Below, piece by piece: positions 1 through 7,406 of a DNA stretch of 15,143 bases. The translations under genes were made by a program, and so were the position numbers. Each line of letters opens with the position of its first letter. Positions within the stretch are counted from its first letter, which is position 1. The notes beneath the pieces were generated by a model. The model had not been told where the DNA came from. It saw nothing but the letters and a program-made list of their open reading frames with translations, and made no database searches. The stretch is taken from contig JAIXQV010000278.1 of NCBI GenBank assembly GCA_027485535.1, forward strand, positions 1-15,143. The letters are read 5' to 3'. This DNA is from Oxalobacteraceae bacterium. GTDB taxonomy: Bacteria; Pseudomonadota; Gammaproteobacteria; Burkholderiales; Burkholderiaceae_D.

Positions 1-841
1 CAGTGGCCCTCTACAGCGTAGCGTAGTCGCTTGCGAGCGTGTTTTCGGCATGATGGACGAGTCACTCGAGCGTTCAGGTGGTGTATCACTCCCTAAACGC
101 GCCAAAGGTGAGTTGAGCTTCCGAAATGTCAGCTTTAGTTACCCCGATACCGCTGATTCAGCTTTATCAGATATCAGTTTTGATATTGCGCCAGGAGAGA
201 CTGTGGCCTTGGTGGGTATGTCGGGCGGCGGTAAAAGTACGCTCGTTAATCTGGTACCGGAGTTTTATCCGGTGTCTGCCGGGCAGATTTTGCTGGACGG
301 TACACCGATCGCCCACATTGACTTGGCGAGTTTGCGGGCGCAGATTGCGATGGTCAGTCAGCACGTAGTTTTGTTCGACGATACCATTGCGGCGAATATT
401 GCCTACGGCGACCCCGATCCAGATGTACAGCGAGTTAACGCAGCTATACGCGCAGCGCATTTAGAGGATGTCATTGCAGGTCTGCCAGACAGTATTGAAA
501 GTTCCATCGGCGATAATGGAATGCGTTTGTCAGGTGGGCAACGACAGCGTCTGGCGATTGCGCGTGCCATCTATAAAGATGCGCCCATACTTATCCTGGA
601 CGAGGCAACCTCTGCACTAGACTCGGAGTCCGAGAGAGCGGTACAGCAAGCACTCGATTCCTTGATGAAGGGTCGTACCACCTTGGTGATTGCCCACCGA
701 CTCTCAACGATCGAGCGTGCTGACCGTATCGCGGTGCTAGAGCATGGTCGTATCGTGGAAATTGGTAGCCATGCAGAGTTATTGCAATCCGGCGGCGTCT
801 ATGCACACCTGTACCAACTGCAATTTGCGAAAGATATCTAA
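1..841 (+). CDS. msbA: Lipid A export ABC transporter MsbA, C-terminal half (partial)
   Basis: The frame is open from base 2 to the TAA at 839-841, so the gene begins before the window and 279 codons remain. MsbA is a homodimeric half-transporter of about 580 residues that flips lipid A-core across the inner membrane using ATP. What remains is the end of the membrane domain (PLQRSVVACERVFGMMDE, the usual link before the ATPase) and the full nucleotide-binding domain. Counting from the Met at base 50: Walker A GMSGGGKST 56-64, Q-loop Gln104, signature LSGGQ 160-164, Walker B ILILDE 180-185, H-loop His216. All catalytic residues are present. The Met at base 50 is internal, not the start. Its stop overlaps the next start as TAATG, suggesting coupled translation. 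MsbA rather than another ABC exporter is inferred from the linker sequence and the glycan neighbourhood. Confidence 0.88.
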   Translation, partial: SGPLQRSVVACERVFGMMDESLERSGGVSLPKRAKGELSFRNVSFSYPDTADSALSDISFDIAPGETVALVGMSGGGKSTLVNLVPEFYPVSAGQILLDGTPIAHIDLASLRAQIAMVSQHVVLFDDTIAANIAYGDPDPDVQRVNAAIRAAHLEDVIAGLPDSIESSIGDNGMRLSGGQRQRLAIARAIYKDAPILILDEATSALDSESERAVQQALDSLMKGRTTLVIAHRLSTIERADRIAVLEHGRIVEIGSHAELLQSGGVYAHLYQLQFAKDI

Positions 842-1431
842 TGTCGACGACATCATCCATCTCACGCTTTCCGACCCCAGAGTTAAAAAATCTGCCGGAT
901 GATATTCGCGAAACAATTCTTTCAGTGCAAGAGAAAGCCGGTTTTGTGCCGAATGTACTTCTGACGCTGGCGCATCGCCCGGCAGAGTTTCGCGCCTTCT
1001 TTGCCTATCATGATGCGCTCATGCTTAAGGAAACGGGTAACCTCACCAAAGCAGATCGCGAGATGATTGTTACTACCACCAGCGCCAAGAATGATTGCTT
1101 GTATTGTGTAGTCGCGCATGGCGCACTACTGCGTATTTATGCAAAGAATCCGTTGGTAGCTGATCAGGTAGCTATAAATCATTTGAAAGCAGATATCACG
1201 CCACGACAAAAGGCGATGCTGGATTTTGCGGTGAAGGTGTGTCTGGATTCGGCTGCGATTAGCGAAGCTGATTATGCGCCGCTGCATGCGCACGGTTTTG
1301 ACGACGAAGATATTTGGGATATAGCGACCATTACTGCATTTTTCGGCATGTCAAATAGGATCGCGAATGCTATCGGCATGCGGCCAAATACCGAGTTTTA
1401 TTTGATGGGACGGCTGCCAAGAGAGAAGTAG
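841..1431 (+). CDS. AhpD-like peroxidase-related protein (carboxymuconolactone decarboxylase family)
   Basis: This 196-residue protein belongs to the CMD/AhpD fold. It carries the redox signature of the AhpD group: Glu74, then Cys86-x-x-Cys89 (NDCLYCVVAHG) and His93, the proton-relay arrangement by which AhpD-type proteins reduce peroxides or relay electrons from thiol donors. Length and layout fit the 'uncharacterised peroxidase-related enzyme' subgroup (about 180-200 residues) better than AhpD itself. There is no signal peptide or membrane segment, so it is probably cytoplasmic. The ATG at 841 shares its A with the msbA stop, so it is probably translated by re-initiation after msbA; no separate promoter is visible. 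A thiol peroxidase function is inferred from the motif only; the physiological substrate is unknown. The gene ends 33 bases from a convergent gene. Confidence 0.85.
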   Translation: MSTTSSISRFPTPELKNLPDDIRETILSVQEKAGFVPNVLLTLAHRPAEFRAFFAYHDALMLKETGNLTKADREMIVTTTSAKNDCLYCVVAHGALLRIYAKNPLVADQVAINHLKADITPRQKAMLDFAVKVCLDSAAISEADYAPLHAHGFDDEDIWDIATITAFFGMSNRIANAIGMRPNTEFYLMGRLPREK

Positions 1432-1464
1432 TCGCCAAGAAGCGAGCGAGATAAGCGACGCGCT

Positions 1465-2442
1465 TCACGCAGGTTGTGAAAGTTCCAGATAACGTTGGAT
1501 GACAAGATAAGATAAAAGGTCTTCGATTTCCGGGTTGAAGAATTGTCGGGTATAGGCGTTTGCGTTTGCGATGATTTGTTCCGCCTCGTCTGGATGATGT
1601 TCGTAGTAGTCGATTTTTTCTTCAACATCGGAGAAGTCGTCGGCAATTTCGACATAATGAACACCTGGCTGAAGTCGACCTTCCATGTACCAGGTTTCAA
1701 ATTTAAGCTTTTGCGAAAAACACAAAGAATTTGAAGACATAATCCACTTCAGGTTGGTCGCAACGTCAACACCCTCAAGTGACAAAATGTATTTAAAGTT
1801 CAGCTGATCTGGTATGGAAAGACGTTCCCGACGAAATTCGGGGAACACGTCGCCCCGATTGATGTGCCCGATATCGAATCCTGGCTTGCCAGTGAATTCG
1901 CGAAGAAAGTCTAGCCGTCTTTCTTTGGCGATATCGAGATGCAGCCGGCCACGCCATACCACAGAAGGCTGCTTCTGCCTGAATTTCAGGGTGTCATTGA
2001 CGAAAGTGAAGTGGCGTATGGCATCAAGTTTCATGACAACCGAATTTTGGTTGTCACCATGAATCGGTCGACTTTTTACGAAACTGGGTTGTTCAGGGAT
2101 GATCATGACGTCGCCAAATAGCGTGCGGAATCTGGCATCGAATGGAAAAGCCCGGATATACGGATAGAAATCAAGAAAGTACGTCGACTTTGGATGTGAA
2201 CGGAAATCGGCGAGCGTGGTACCTCCGGAGAGCTTAAATGGGGCGACAAGCTTGCAGTAGTAGTCAAGTCGTTTCCCGACTTCCGTGCTCAAGGTCGGAT
2301 AGCGCGCAAGTAAGTGCTCGGCTTTGTGTCGGAAGAAGCGGTCAGGTAACACCAGCTGAATGTAGGCTTTGGCATAGTAGCTGACGCGATCGTTTTTATG
2401 GCGTCGGTCTATGGCGCGGAAAAGTTGTTTGATCAAACTCAT
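1465..2442 (-). CDS. GT90 / CAP10-like (LpsA-type) glycosyltransferase
   Basis: This 325-residue protein resembles the Glyco_transf_90 (CAP10, lipopolysaccharide-modifying LpsA) family. Recognisable pieces are KSRPIHGDNQNSVVMKLD (123-140) before the core, the VVWRGRL block (161-167), the SLEGVDVATNLKWIMSSNS block (221-239, nucleotide-sugar site in the family), the SQKLKFETWYMEGRLQPGVHY segment around 243-263, and a helical tail with DDFSDVEEKIDYY. There is no signal peptide or membrane span, so it probably acts at the cytoplasmic face on LPS core or a related glycan. Bacterial members have been linked to xylosyl- or other sugar transfer, but donor and acceptor cannot be read here. It is the only minus-strand gene between two plus-strand blocks and is divergent from the next gene. 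A TATAAT hexamer on its strand lies about 60 bases upstream of the ATG. Confidence 0.82.
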   Translation of the reverse strand: MSLIKQLFRAIDRRHKNDRVSYYAKAYIQLVLPDRFFRHKAEHLLARYPTLSTEVGKRLDYYCKLVAPFKLSGGTTLADFRSHPKSTYFLDFYPYIRAFPFDARFRTLFGDVMIIPEQPSFVKSRPIHGDNQNSVVMKLDAIRHFTFVNDTLKFRQKQPSVVWRGRLHLDIAKERRLDFLREFTGKPGFDIGHINRGDVFPEFRRERLSIPDQLNFKYILSLEGVDVATNLKWIMSSNSLCFSQKLKFETWYMEGRLQPGVHYVEIADDFSDVEEKIDYYEHHPDEAEQIIANANAYTRQFFNPEIEDLLSYLVIQRYLELSQPA

Positions 2443-2524
2443 GAGCCTGCAAATAGTTGGATTACCGATAGGCGTTGATTTACGGCGGTATTGTATTTTG
2501 ATTATAAAGATCTGGCGCTAGTAC
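2443..2524. promoter_or_regulatory. Divergent promoter region between two glycosyltransferase genes
   Basis: An 82-base AT-rich gap separates two divergent starts (ATG complement at 2440-2442 and ATG at 2525-2527), so it must hold initiation signals for both unless transcription enters from further away. On the minus strand there is a perfect TATAAT (complement of 2501-2506) and a near match TACAAT (complement of 2490-2495), but neither has a good TTGACA at 16-18 bases. On the plus strand TTGATT at 2475-2480 with GATTAT at 2500-2505 is a weak pair with a 19-base spacer. The region is supported mainly by gene orientation. The exact boxes are uncertain. Confidence 0.45.
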
Positions 2525-3514
2525 ATGCGGCTAACATTTTTTTGTCCAACTAACCGGCGTCCGGTCGGTGGTATCAAGGTGATCTATCGCCTGGCGCAGC
2601 TTTGCGACGAGTTGCTAGGCGAGTCTGGCGAGGCCAGCGTTTTGCACCCGAATCAACCATGGGTGCATTACGACTGGTTCGAATCGCGTCCCAAGCTAAG
2701 CAAACGGTTCTTCCTGCCCCGTTGGGTGGGCAAGCCTTCATTCTCAGACATCGGCAATGCCTTTTCACCCGAGCGAGATATCGTCGTCTTGCCGGAGATC
2801 TGGGTAAGGAAGTATGGCGTCCAGTTAGCGCAACGAAAAATTCCTTTCGTTATCTTGGTCCAAGGCGGGTACATGATGGCCAAGGGGGCTAAGTCCGATT
2901 TGGACTCGTCTTTCGCTGCATCAAAGCTGATTTGGTCCGTTTCTGACAATGCCAGCGCCTGTATCAAGCAGGCCTTTCCATTTGCTAGTCACAAGATTCG
3001 GCGGCTATCGCTACATGTTGATTCGAATAAGTTCAGGCCAGCGCCCCAGAAAGATAACTTGATTACTTATATGCCGCGAAAGCTGCCGCAGCATATTCAA
3101 TTATTGAATTTTTTCACCGCGGCTCACCTTCCCGGGAACTGGAAGCTGCAACCGATCGATGGTTTGGACGAGGACGGAGTCGCCTCACTTCTTTCGAAGT
3201 CAAAGGTCTTTTTATCGATGAGTTATCTTGAGGGATTGGGATTGCCACCGATTGAGGCTGCGCTCGCTGGTAATCTGGTTCTGGGCTATACCGGTGAAGG
3301 GGGGAAGGAGTATTGGCACCGTCCCTTGTTTCACGAGATCCCACATGGTGATTTGCTTGCCTTCGCTCAAAAAACCATTGAGTTATTACCGCTGACCGCC
3401 ACGCTGAATGATGCATCGATCGTAACTGCTCGGGAAGAGCTTGCGGCGAAGTTCTCTGCTGAAGCTAATTACATGAGTGTGAAGAAATTCCTCGAAGAGC
3501 TAATTTCTGACTGA
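2525..3514 (+). CDS. GT-B fold glycosyltransferase (group 1 / GT4-like)
   Basis: This 329-residue protein has features of a GT-B retaining glycosyltransferase. The N-terminus (MRLTFFCPTNRRPVGGIKVI, 1-20) gives a first beta strand and a Gly-Gly-Ile acceptor-loop motif followed by an amphipathic helix. The C-terminal domain carries an E-x7-E donor-site motif, Glu236-GLGLPPI-Glu244, as in GT4 enzymes. It is shorter than typical GT4 enzymes (about 350-400) and the nucleotide-binding domain is compact, so the family call is less sure than the fold. No signal peptide or membrane span is seen, so it is expected at the cytoplasmic side of the inner membrane. The start has no clear ribosome-binding site. 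Its stop lies 4 bases before the ligase gene, so the two are probably co-translated. Donor and acceptor are unknown; a role in LPS core or O-unit assembly is inferred from neighbours. Confidence 0.78.
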   Translation: MRLTFFCPTNRRPVGGIKVIYRLAQLCDELLGESGEASVLHPNQPWVHYDWFESRPKLSKRFFLPRWVGKPSFSDIGNAFSPERDIVVLPEIWVRKYGVQLAQRKIPFVILVQGGYMMAKGAKSDLDSSFAASKLIWSVSDNASACIKQAFPFASHKIRRLSLHVDSNKFRPAPQKDNLITYMPRKLPQHIQLLNFFTAAHLPGNWKLQPIDGLDEDGVASLLSKSKVFLSMSYLEGLGLPPIEAALAGNLVLGYTGEGGKEYWHRPLFHEIPHGDLLAFAQKTIELLPLTATLNDASIVTAREELAAKFSAEANYMSVKKFLEELISD

Positions 3515-3518
3515 TTCG

Positions 3519-4793
3519 ATGCATAACAGAATTATCAACATTAGCCTGTTTCTGATTCCGGCACTGGCTTTGGGTTTTCCAGGCGGTTATTGGTTGGGAC
3601 TGCTGATCTATTCGGTCATTGGTATCGCGATGATCGCAAGGCGACAGGTAAGATTCGCTGACAGCATTCAGTTGATAAAAGCTGTCCCGATGATATGGGG
3701 GTTTTCTATCTTCGTTGTATTGCACATTGTCTTGACCATCTATCATCACGAACCTGCGAAAGATTTCGGCAATGTCCTTCCCTTCATACTGTCGCCACTC
3801 ATTTTACTTGTAGTGACTCAAGGCAATCCTAACCCACGCTATTTTTGGTTAGGTTGCGCGAGCGGGGCTTTATTGGCTTTTCTTATTGCTGTTGTTCAGG
3901 TCTATTTCCTCGATGTTGGGCGGGCATTCGGATTCGCTAACCCGATTACATTTGGTGACACAGCAATCATATTAGGCACTGGGGCTTTTATCGGATTGTT
4001 TTACTGTAGGTCTATTTTTCAGAGTACGGTAAGCCGGGCCTATTTGTTGGCAGGAGGATTGGCTGGAATCATAACCTCGCTGTTAAGTGGATCTAAAGGT
4101 GGTTGGCTTTCCGTGATCATGGTGATACTACTTTTGGCCAATGCAGCACTTCGTTCTTTACCTATCTTTAAGCGCCTTGCGATTATTTCGGGAATTCTGA
4201 TCGCGCTAGCTCTTTTTGCGAGTGTAGTGCCGAAGCTGCCGGTGGTTGATCGTGTTATCAGTGCTTATCACGGTGCAAAAACATGGGTTCAAACTGGGCA
4301 AATAACGGAGGGTTCGGCAAGTATTCGCCTTGAGGCTTTCAAGGCGGGGCTGTTGGCGGGTGCGCACAGTCCAATCCTTGGGCTAGGAAGACAGGGCCAG
4401 TTAGAAGTGATTCAAGCTGCGGTGAATGCTGGGTTAGTCGACAAGGTAATGATTGAAAAACAGATAGTCGGCGACAAATATGTATACAGTACGTTTTCAA
4501 TCGATAATGATCTAATCAATCTGTTTTCAAGACAGGGTATCCTCGGGGTATTGGGTGCATTGGCAGTTCACCTCGGTGTGTTTTTTACATTTTGGCGATA
4601 CCGAAATGATTCAACAGATGCTATCAAGGCAATTGCAACTTTCGGTATTCTGCTTGTTTTGCTTTACTTTGAATTCGGCCTGTCTATTTCTGTGTTTGGT
4701 GTAAGTATTTTCAGAACGATGTATGCGTCTTGGGTAATCCTGCTTGCCGGACTATTGATCAATGAAAAGCGGCGTTTAGCGTCGCTGTCTTAG
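3519..4793 (+). CDS. O-antigen ligase / polymerase family membrane protein (Wzy_C domain)
   Basis: This 424-residue polytopic membrane protein has roughly ten or more hydrophobic segments, starting at residue 7. It matches the WaaL/Wzy layout: GSKGGWLSVIMVILLL (191-206), a long periplasmic loop (about 240-330) starting around the conserved Arg in SASIRLEAFKAG (Arg270), PILGLG (285-290), then SIDNDLINLFSRQGILG (327-343) before the last membrane segments. Family members join undecaprenyl-linked O-polysaccharide to lipid A-core, or polymerise O-units, in the periplasm. The usual His of the H-N-D/E-x-L motif is here Asp329 before Asn330, a notable difference. The start has no evident ribosome-binding site and follows the upstream stop by 4 bases. 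Two sampled 60-base lines have 24 and 25 G/C, well below the minus-strand housekeeping genes. Ligase versus polymerase cannot be decided from sequence. Confidence 0.8.
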   Translation: MHNRIINISLFLIPALALGFPGGYWLGLLIYSVIGIAMIARRQVRFADSIQLIKAVPMIWGFSIFVVLHIVLTIYHHEPAKDFGNVLPFILSPLILLVVTQGNPNPRYFWLGCASGALLAFLIAVVQVYFLDVGRAFGFANPITFGDTAIILGTGAFIGLFYCRSIFQSTVSRAYLLAGGLAGIITSLLSGSKGGWLSVIMVILLLANAALRSLPIFKRLAIISGILIALALFASVVPKLPVVDRVISAYHGAKTWVQTGQITEGSASIRLEAFKAGLLAGAHSPILGLGRQGQLEVIQAAVNAGLVDKVMIEKQIVGDKYVYSTFSIDNDLINLFSRQGILGVLGALAVHLGVFFTFWRYRNDSTDAIKAIATFGILLVLLYFEFGLSISVFGVSIFRTMYASWVILLAGLLINEKRRLASLS

Positions 4794-4860
4794 TGCATAG
4801 CGCTTTGTTCAAGATATCAATGTAGATTCCCGTGATAGTCAATTCAATCCTTAACTTCCA

Positions 4861-5835
4861 TTGAACATTGCACTAATCTGTCATGCAAGACTTCCCGTTT
4901 TCGCCTATGGCGGTACTGAGCGGGTGGTTTGGGATTTAGCGAATGCGCTTAGCGTAATGGGCCATCGCGTTCACTTACTCGCTGCCGAGGGGACTACCTG
5001 TTCATTCGCCGAGGTCTCTTTCATCGATCCGCGCCGAAGTCTAAAGCTGCAGATACCGAAGAACATAGACCTTGTTCACTTTCATAATCGGCCTGATTTT
5101 GACCCGGATATCGATTTCTTGCCGTATCTGTATACGCAGCACGGTAATGAGACTGCGCCGCGCGATATGCCGATCAATTCAGTGTTTGTGTCAGAAAATC
5201 ACGCCATACGCTTTGGTGCCAATCAGTTTGTTCATAATGGGCTTGACTGGTCATCCTATGGCCCGGTTGAATTGGCAAGGCCTAGGAAGTGGCTGCATTT
5301 TCTGGGGAATGCGGCATGGAAGGTCAAGAATTTACGCGGTGCTATGGAAGTGGCGCGTGATGCGGATGAGATATTGGCTGTGCTAGGCGGATATCGGTTG
5401 AATTTTAAGCGTGGCTTTCGATTGACCTTGTCACCCAGGGTTAAATTTTTCGGGATGGTCGGCGGCCAACAGAAGATCGATTTGCTGAGTGTTTCTCGCG
5501 GGCTGGTCTTTCCCGTTATCTGGGATGAGCCCTTTGGTCTGGCAGTCATTGAAAGTTTGTATTTCGGATGTCCAGTTTTCGCCAGTTCGCGGGGATCACT
5601 TCCCGAATTAGTGACGGGTGATACAGGATTTTTGTCGAATGATTTAGCTGAGCTTGCCAGCGCTATTCGTGAGCGTCGCTTTGATGCGGCGGCATGCCAT
5701 GAGCATGCAAGGTCCCGCTTCAGCGCTCACCGCATGGCCTCCGATTACCTCTTGAAATACCAGCAGGTGGTGTCAGGCACTTCTCTGACGCACAATCGTC
5801 CGCGCAAATCACCGATTAATTCAACGTCGGCTTAA
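4861..5835 (+). CDS. GT4 family glycosyltransferase
   Basis: This 324-residue protein is a GT-B glycosyltransferase of the GT4 type. The N-terminal acceptor domain shows RLPVFAYGGTERVVWDLANA (10-29), with the Gly-Gly loop, then GHRVHLLA (34-41). The linker FLGNAAWKVKNLRGAMEVA (147-165) is the family's 'K-N' donor region. The C-terminal E-x7-E motif is Glu223-PFGLAVI-Glu231, followed by GCPVFASSRGSLPELV. There is no membrane span. The start must be TTG at 4861 or lie further downstream: an in-frame TAA stands at 4852-4854, and TTG-initiated MNIALICHAR restores the first beta strand. No Shine-Dalgarno sequence is seen ahead of it. The 67-base gap after the ligase gene holds no clear promoter, so read-through is likely. 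It converges on manC across 77 bases with no visible terminator. The sugar is unknown. Confidence 0.83.
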   Translation: MNIALICHARLPVFAYGGTERVVWDLANALSVMGHRVHLLAAEGTTCSFAEVSFIDPRRSLKLQIPKNIDLVHFHNRPDFDPDIDFLPYLYTQHGNETAPRDMPINSVFVSENHAIRFGANQFVHNGLDWSSYGPVELARPRKWLHFLGNAAWKVKNLRGAMEVARDADEILAVLGGYRLNFKRGFRLTLSPRVKFFGMVGGQQKIDLLSVSRGLVFPVIWDEPFGLAVIESLYFGCPVFASSRGSLPELVTGDTGFLSNDLAELASAIRERRFDAAACHEHARSRFSAHRMASDYLLKYQQVVSGTSLTHNRPRKSPINSTSA

Positions 5836-5912
5836 GCTTGCCTATGACTGCCGGTCGACATAAGGCGGCTAGATCGACAATTGATCCTACATCTGTCTTA
5901 CTACTATCAGCC

Positions 5913-7331
5913 TCAAGCTCGCCCGTAGATATCTTCTAGCCTGACAATGTCATCTTCGCCAAGGTAAGAACCTGACTGTACTTCGATCAATTCGAGTGGG
6001 ATTGCACCGGGGTTCTCAAGAGAATGGGTTTCTCCGATAGGAATATAAACCGACTGGTTCTCTGCCAAAAGTTGGGTCTGATCGCCGATTCGTACTTTGC
6101 CGGTGCCACTCACCACGATCCAATGCTCTGCGCGGTGATGGTGGTATTGCAGCGATAGCTTAGCCCCCGGCGCAACCGTGATTCGTTTAACTTGGTACTT
6201 TTCGCCTTGATCGATCGAGTCAAATGATCCCCACGGCCGAAATACCTCGCGGTGAAAATCAGTTTCTTTGCGGTTGCTGCGCTGTAGCCGCTCAACAATC
6301 TTTTTCACGTCTTGTGCATGATCCTTATGTCCAACCAGTACGGCGTCAGAGGTCTCAACCACAAATAAATCTTCTGTTCCAAGCAATGCGACCAGTCGAT
6401 GATCGGCATGTACATAGCAACGTTGAGAAGCCTCGAACATGACATCGCCGCGACCAGCGTTACCGACGTCATCCTTTGGCTGCGATTCCCAAACTGCGGG
6501 CCATGCACCAACATCGTTCCAGCCGGCATCGAGTGACACCATCGCGGCATTCGCGGTTTTCTCCATCACGGCATAGTCGACCGACTCTGCGGGGCAGGCA
6601 GCAAACGACTCCGTATTCAAACGGATGAACTCAAGGTCTTTATTGGCGCCCCGCCAAGCCTTCTCTGCGGCCTCCCGAATATCGGGTCGATGAATGCCGA
6701 GTTCCTCCAAAAATGCGGATGCACGGAACATGAACATGCCACTGTTCCAGCGATACTGCCCTGAAGACACATAAGCCTGTGCAGTTTCAAGATCCGGCTT
6801 TTCTACAAAGCGAGCAACGCGATGAATACCGGACGAATTCAGTTCCTCGCCGGCCATCACATAGCCATAGCCTGTCTCAGCGCGATCAGGAACAATGCCG
6901 AAAGTGACTAGCAAGCCTTCCAATGCCGCTTCACTGGCAAGGGTCACTGCATGAGCGAAAGCGGTTGTATTGTTGATGATGTGATCCGAAGGCGTTACCA
7001 AGATCAGCGGATCATTGCCATCTGCCCGTGCCTGTATGGCGGCAACTGCGATAGCTGGCGCCGTATTTCTCCCGACCGGTTCTAGCATAATCGCGGCAGG
7101 ATTGATGCCCAAAACGCGCGCCTGCTCGGCAGCAAGAAAACGATGCTCATGATTTGCAACAATGATGGGCGCGTCTGCGCCATCAAGCTGCCGGACGCGC
7201 TCGAGTGTGAGTTGAAATAGTGTCTGCTGCTCAGTGACGCCCAGAAATTGCTTGGGTCGGGTAGAGCGCGAAAGAGGCCACAGCCGCGAGCCGGAGCCTC
7301 CTGATAGAACCACGGGGATCATGTGTGCCAT
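5913..7331 (-). CDS. manC: Bifunctional mannose-1-phosphate guanylyltransferase / mannose-6-phosphate isomerase
   Basis: At 472 residues this is the full-length fused type II PMI/GMP enzyme (ManC/CpsB/AlgA). It isomerises fructose-6-phosphate to mannose-6-phosphate and joins mannose-1-phosphate with GTP to give GDP-mannose in the cytoplasm. The nucleotidyltransferase domain carries GGSGSRLWPLSR (11-22) with PKQ (26-28), EPVGRNTAPA (84-93), ETGYGY (152-157), FVEKP (175-179) and WNSGMF (195-200). The C-terminal cupin (about 360-472) has the metal-site stretch QYHHHRAEHW (395-404). The start could be Met1 or Met4 (base 7322); Met4 gives the family's usual MIPVVLSGG beginning. The phosphomannomutase step (manB/algC) is not in this window. 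It follows the GT2 gene by 75 bases with no clear promoter or terminator, so it is probably the last gene of the minus-strand run, although an own promoter is possible. Confidence 0.95.
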   Translation of the reverse strand: MAHMIPVVLSGGSGSRLWPLSRSTRPKQFLGVTEQQTLFQLTLERVRQLDGADAPIIVANHEHRFLAAEQARVLGINPAAIMLEPVGRNTAPAIAVAAIQARADGNDPLILVTPSDHIINNTTAFAHAVTLASEAALEGLLVTFGIVPDRAETGYGYVMAGEELNSSGIHRVARFVEKPDLETAQAYVSSGQYRWNSGMFMFRASAFLEELGIHRPDIREAAEKAWRGANKDLEFIRLNTESFAACPAESVDYAVMEKTANAAMVSLDAGWNDVGAWPAVWESQPKDDVGNAGRGDVMFEASQRCYVHADHRLVALLGTEDLFVVETSDAVLVGHKDHAQDVKKIVERLQRSNRKETDFHREVFRPWGSFDSIDQGEKYQVKRITVAPGAKLSLQYHHHRAEHWIVVSGTGKVRIGDQTQLLAENQSVYIPIGETHSLENPGAIPLELIEVQSGSYLGEDDIVRLEDIYGRA

Positions 7332-7406
7332 GATAAGAATAAGAATGGTTTAGAAAAAAGTTGGGCTGGAGCCTACCACATCCGATAAAGGCGACTCAAT
7401 GCCACT

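Noticed and set aside
1431..1470. Possible hairpin terminator between the convergent AhpD-like and GT90 genes
   Set aside because: GAAGCG (1439-1444) can pair with CGCTTC (1461-1466), and GTCGC with GCGAC, but loops are long and no T-run follows on either strand.
1465..5835. Mobile element or island boundaries around the glycosyltransferase block
   Set aside because: No transposase, integrase, tRNA gene, inverted repeats or duplicated flanks were seen; only base composition hints at transfer.
5836..5912. Bidirectional terminator between the GT4 gene and manC
   Set aside because: This convergent 77-base gap has only short palindromes (such as GTCGAC and a 4-base GCCG/CGGC match) and no T-run. 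Nothing supportable was seen.
7354..7373. Possible terminator or attenuator before manC on the minus strand
   Set aside because: GGCTCCAGCC followed by CAA and six T has a T-run, but the stem is only 3-4 pairs with almost no loop, too weak to call.
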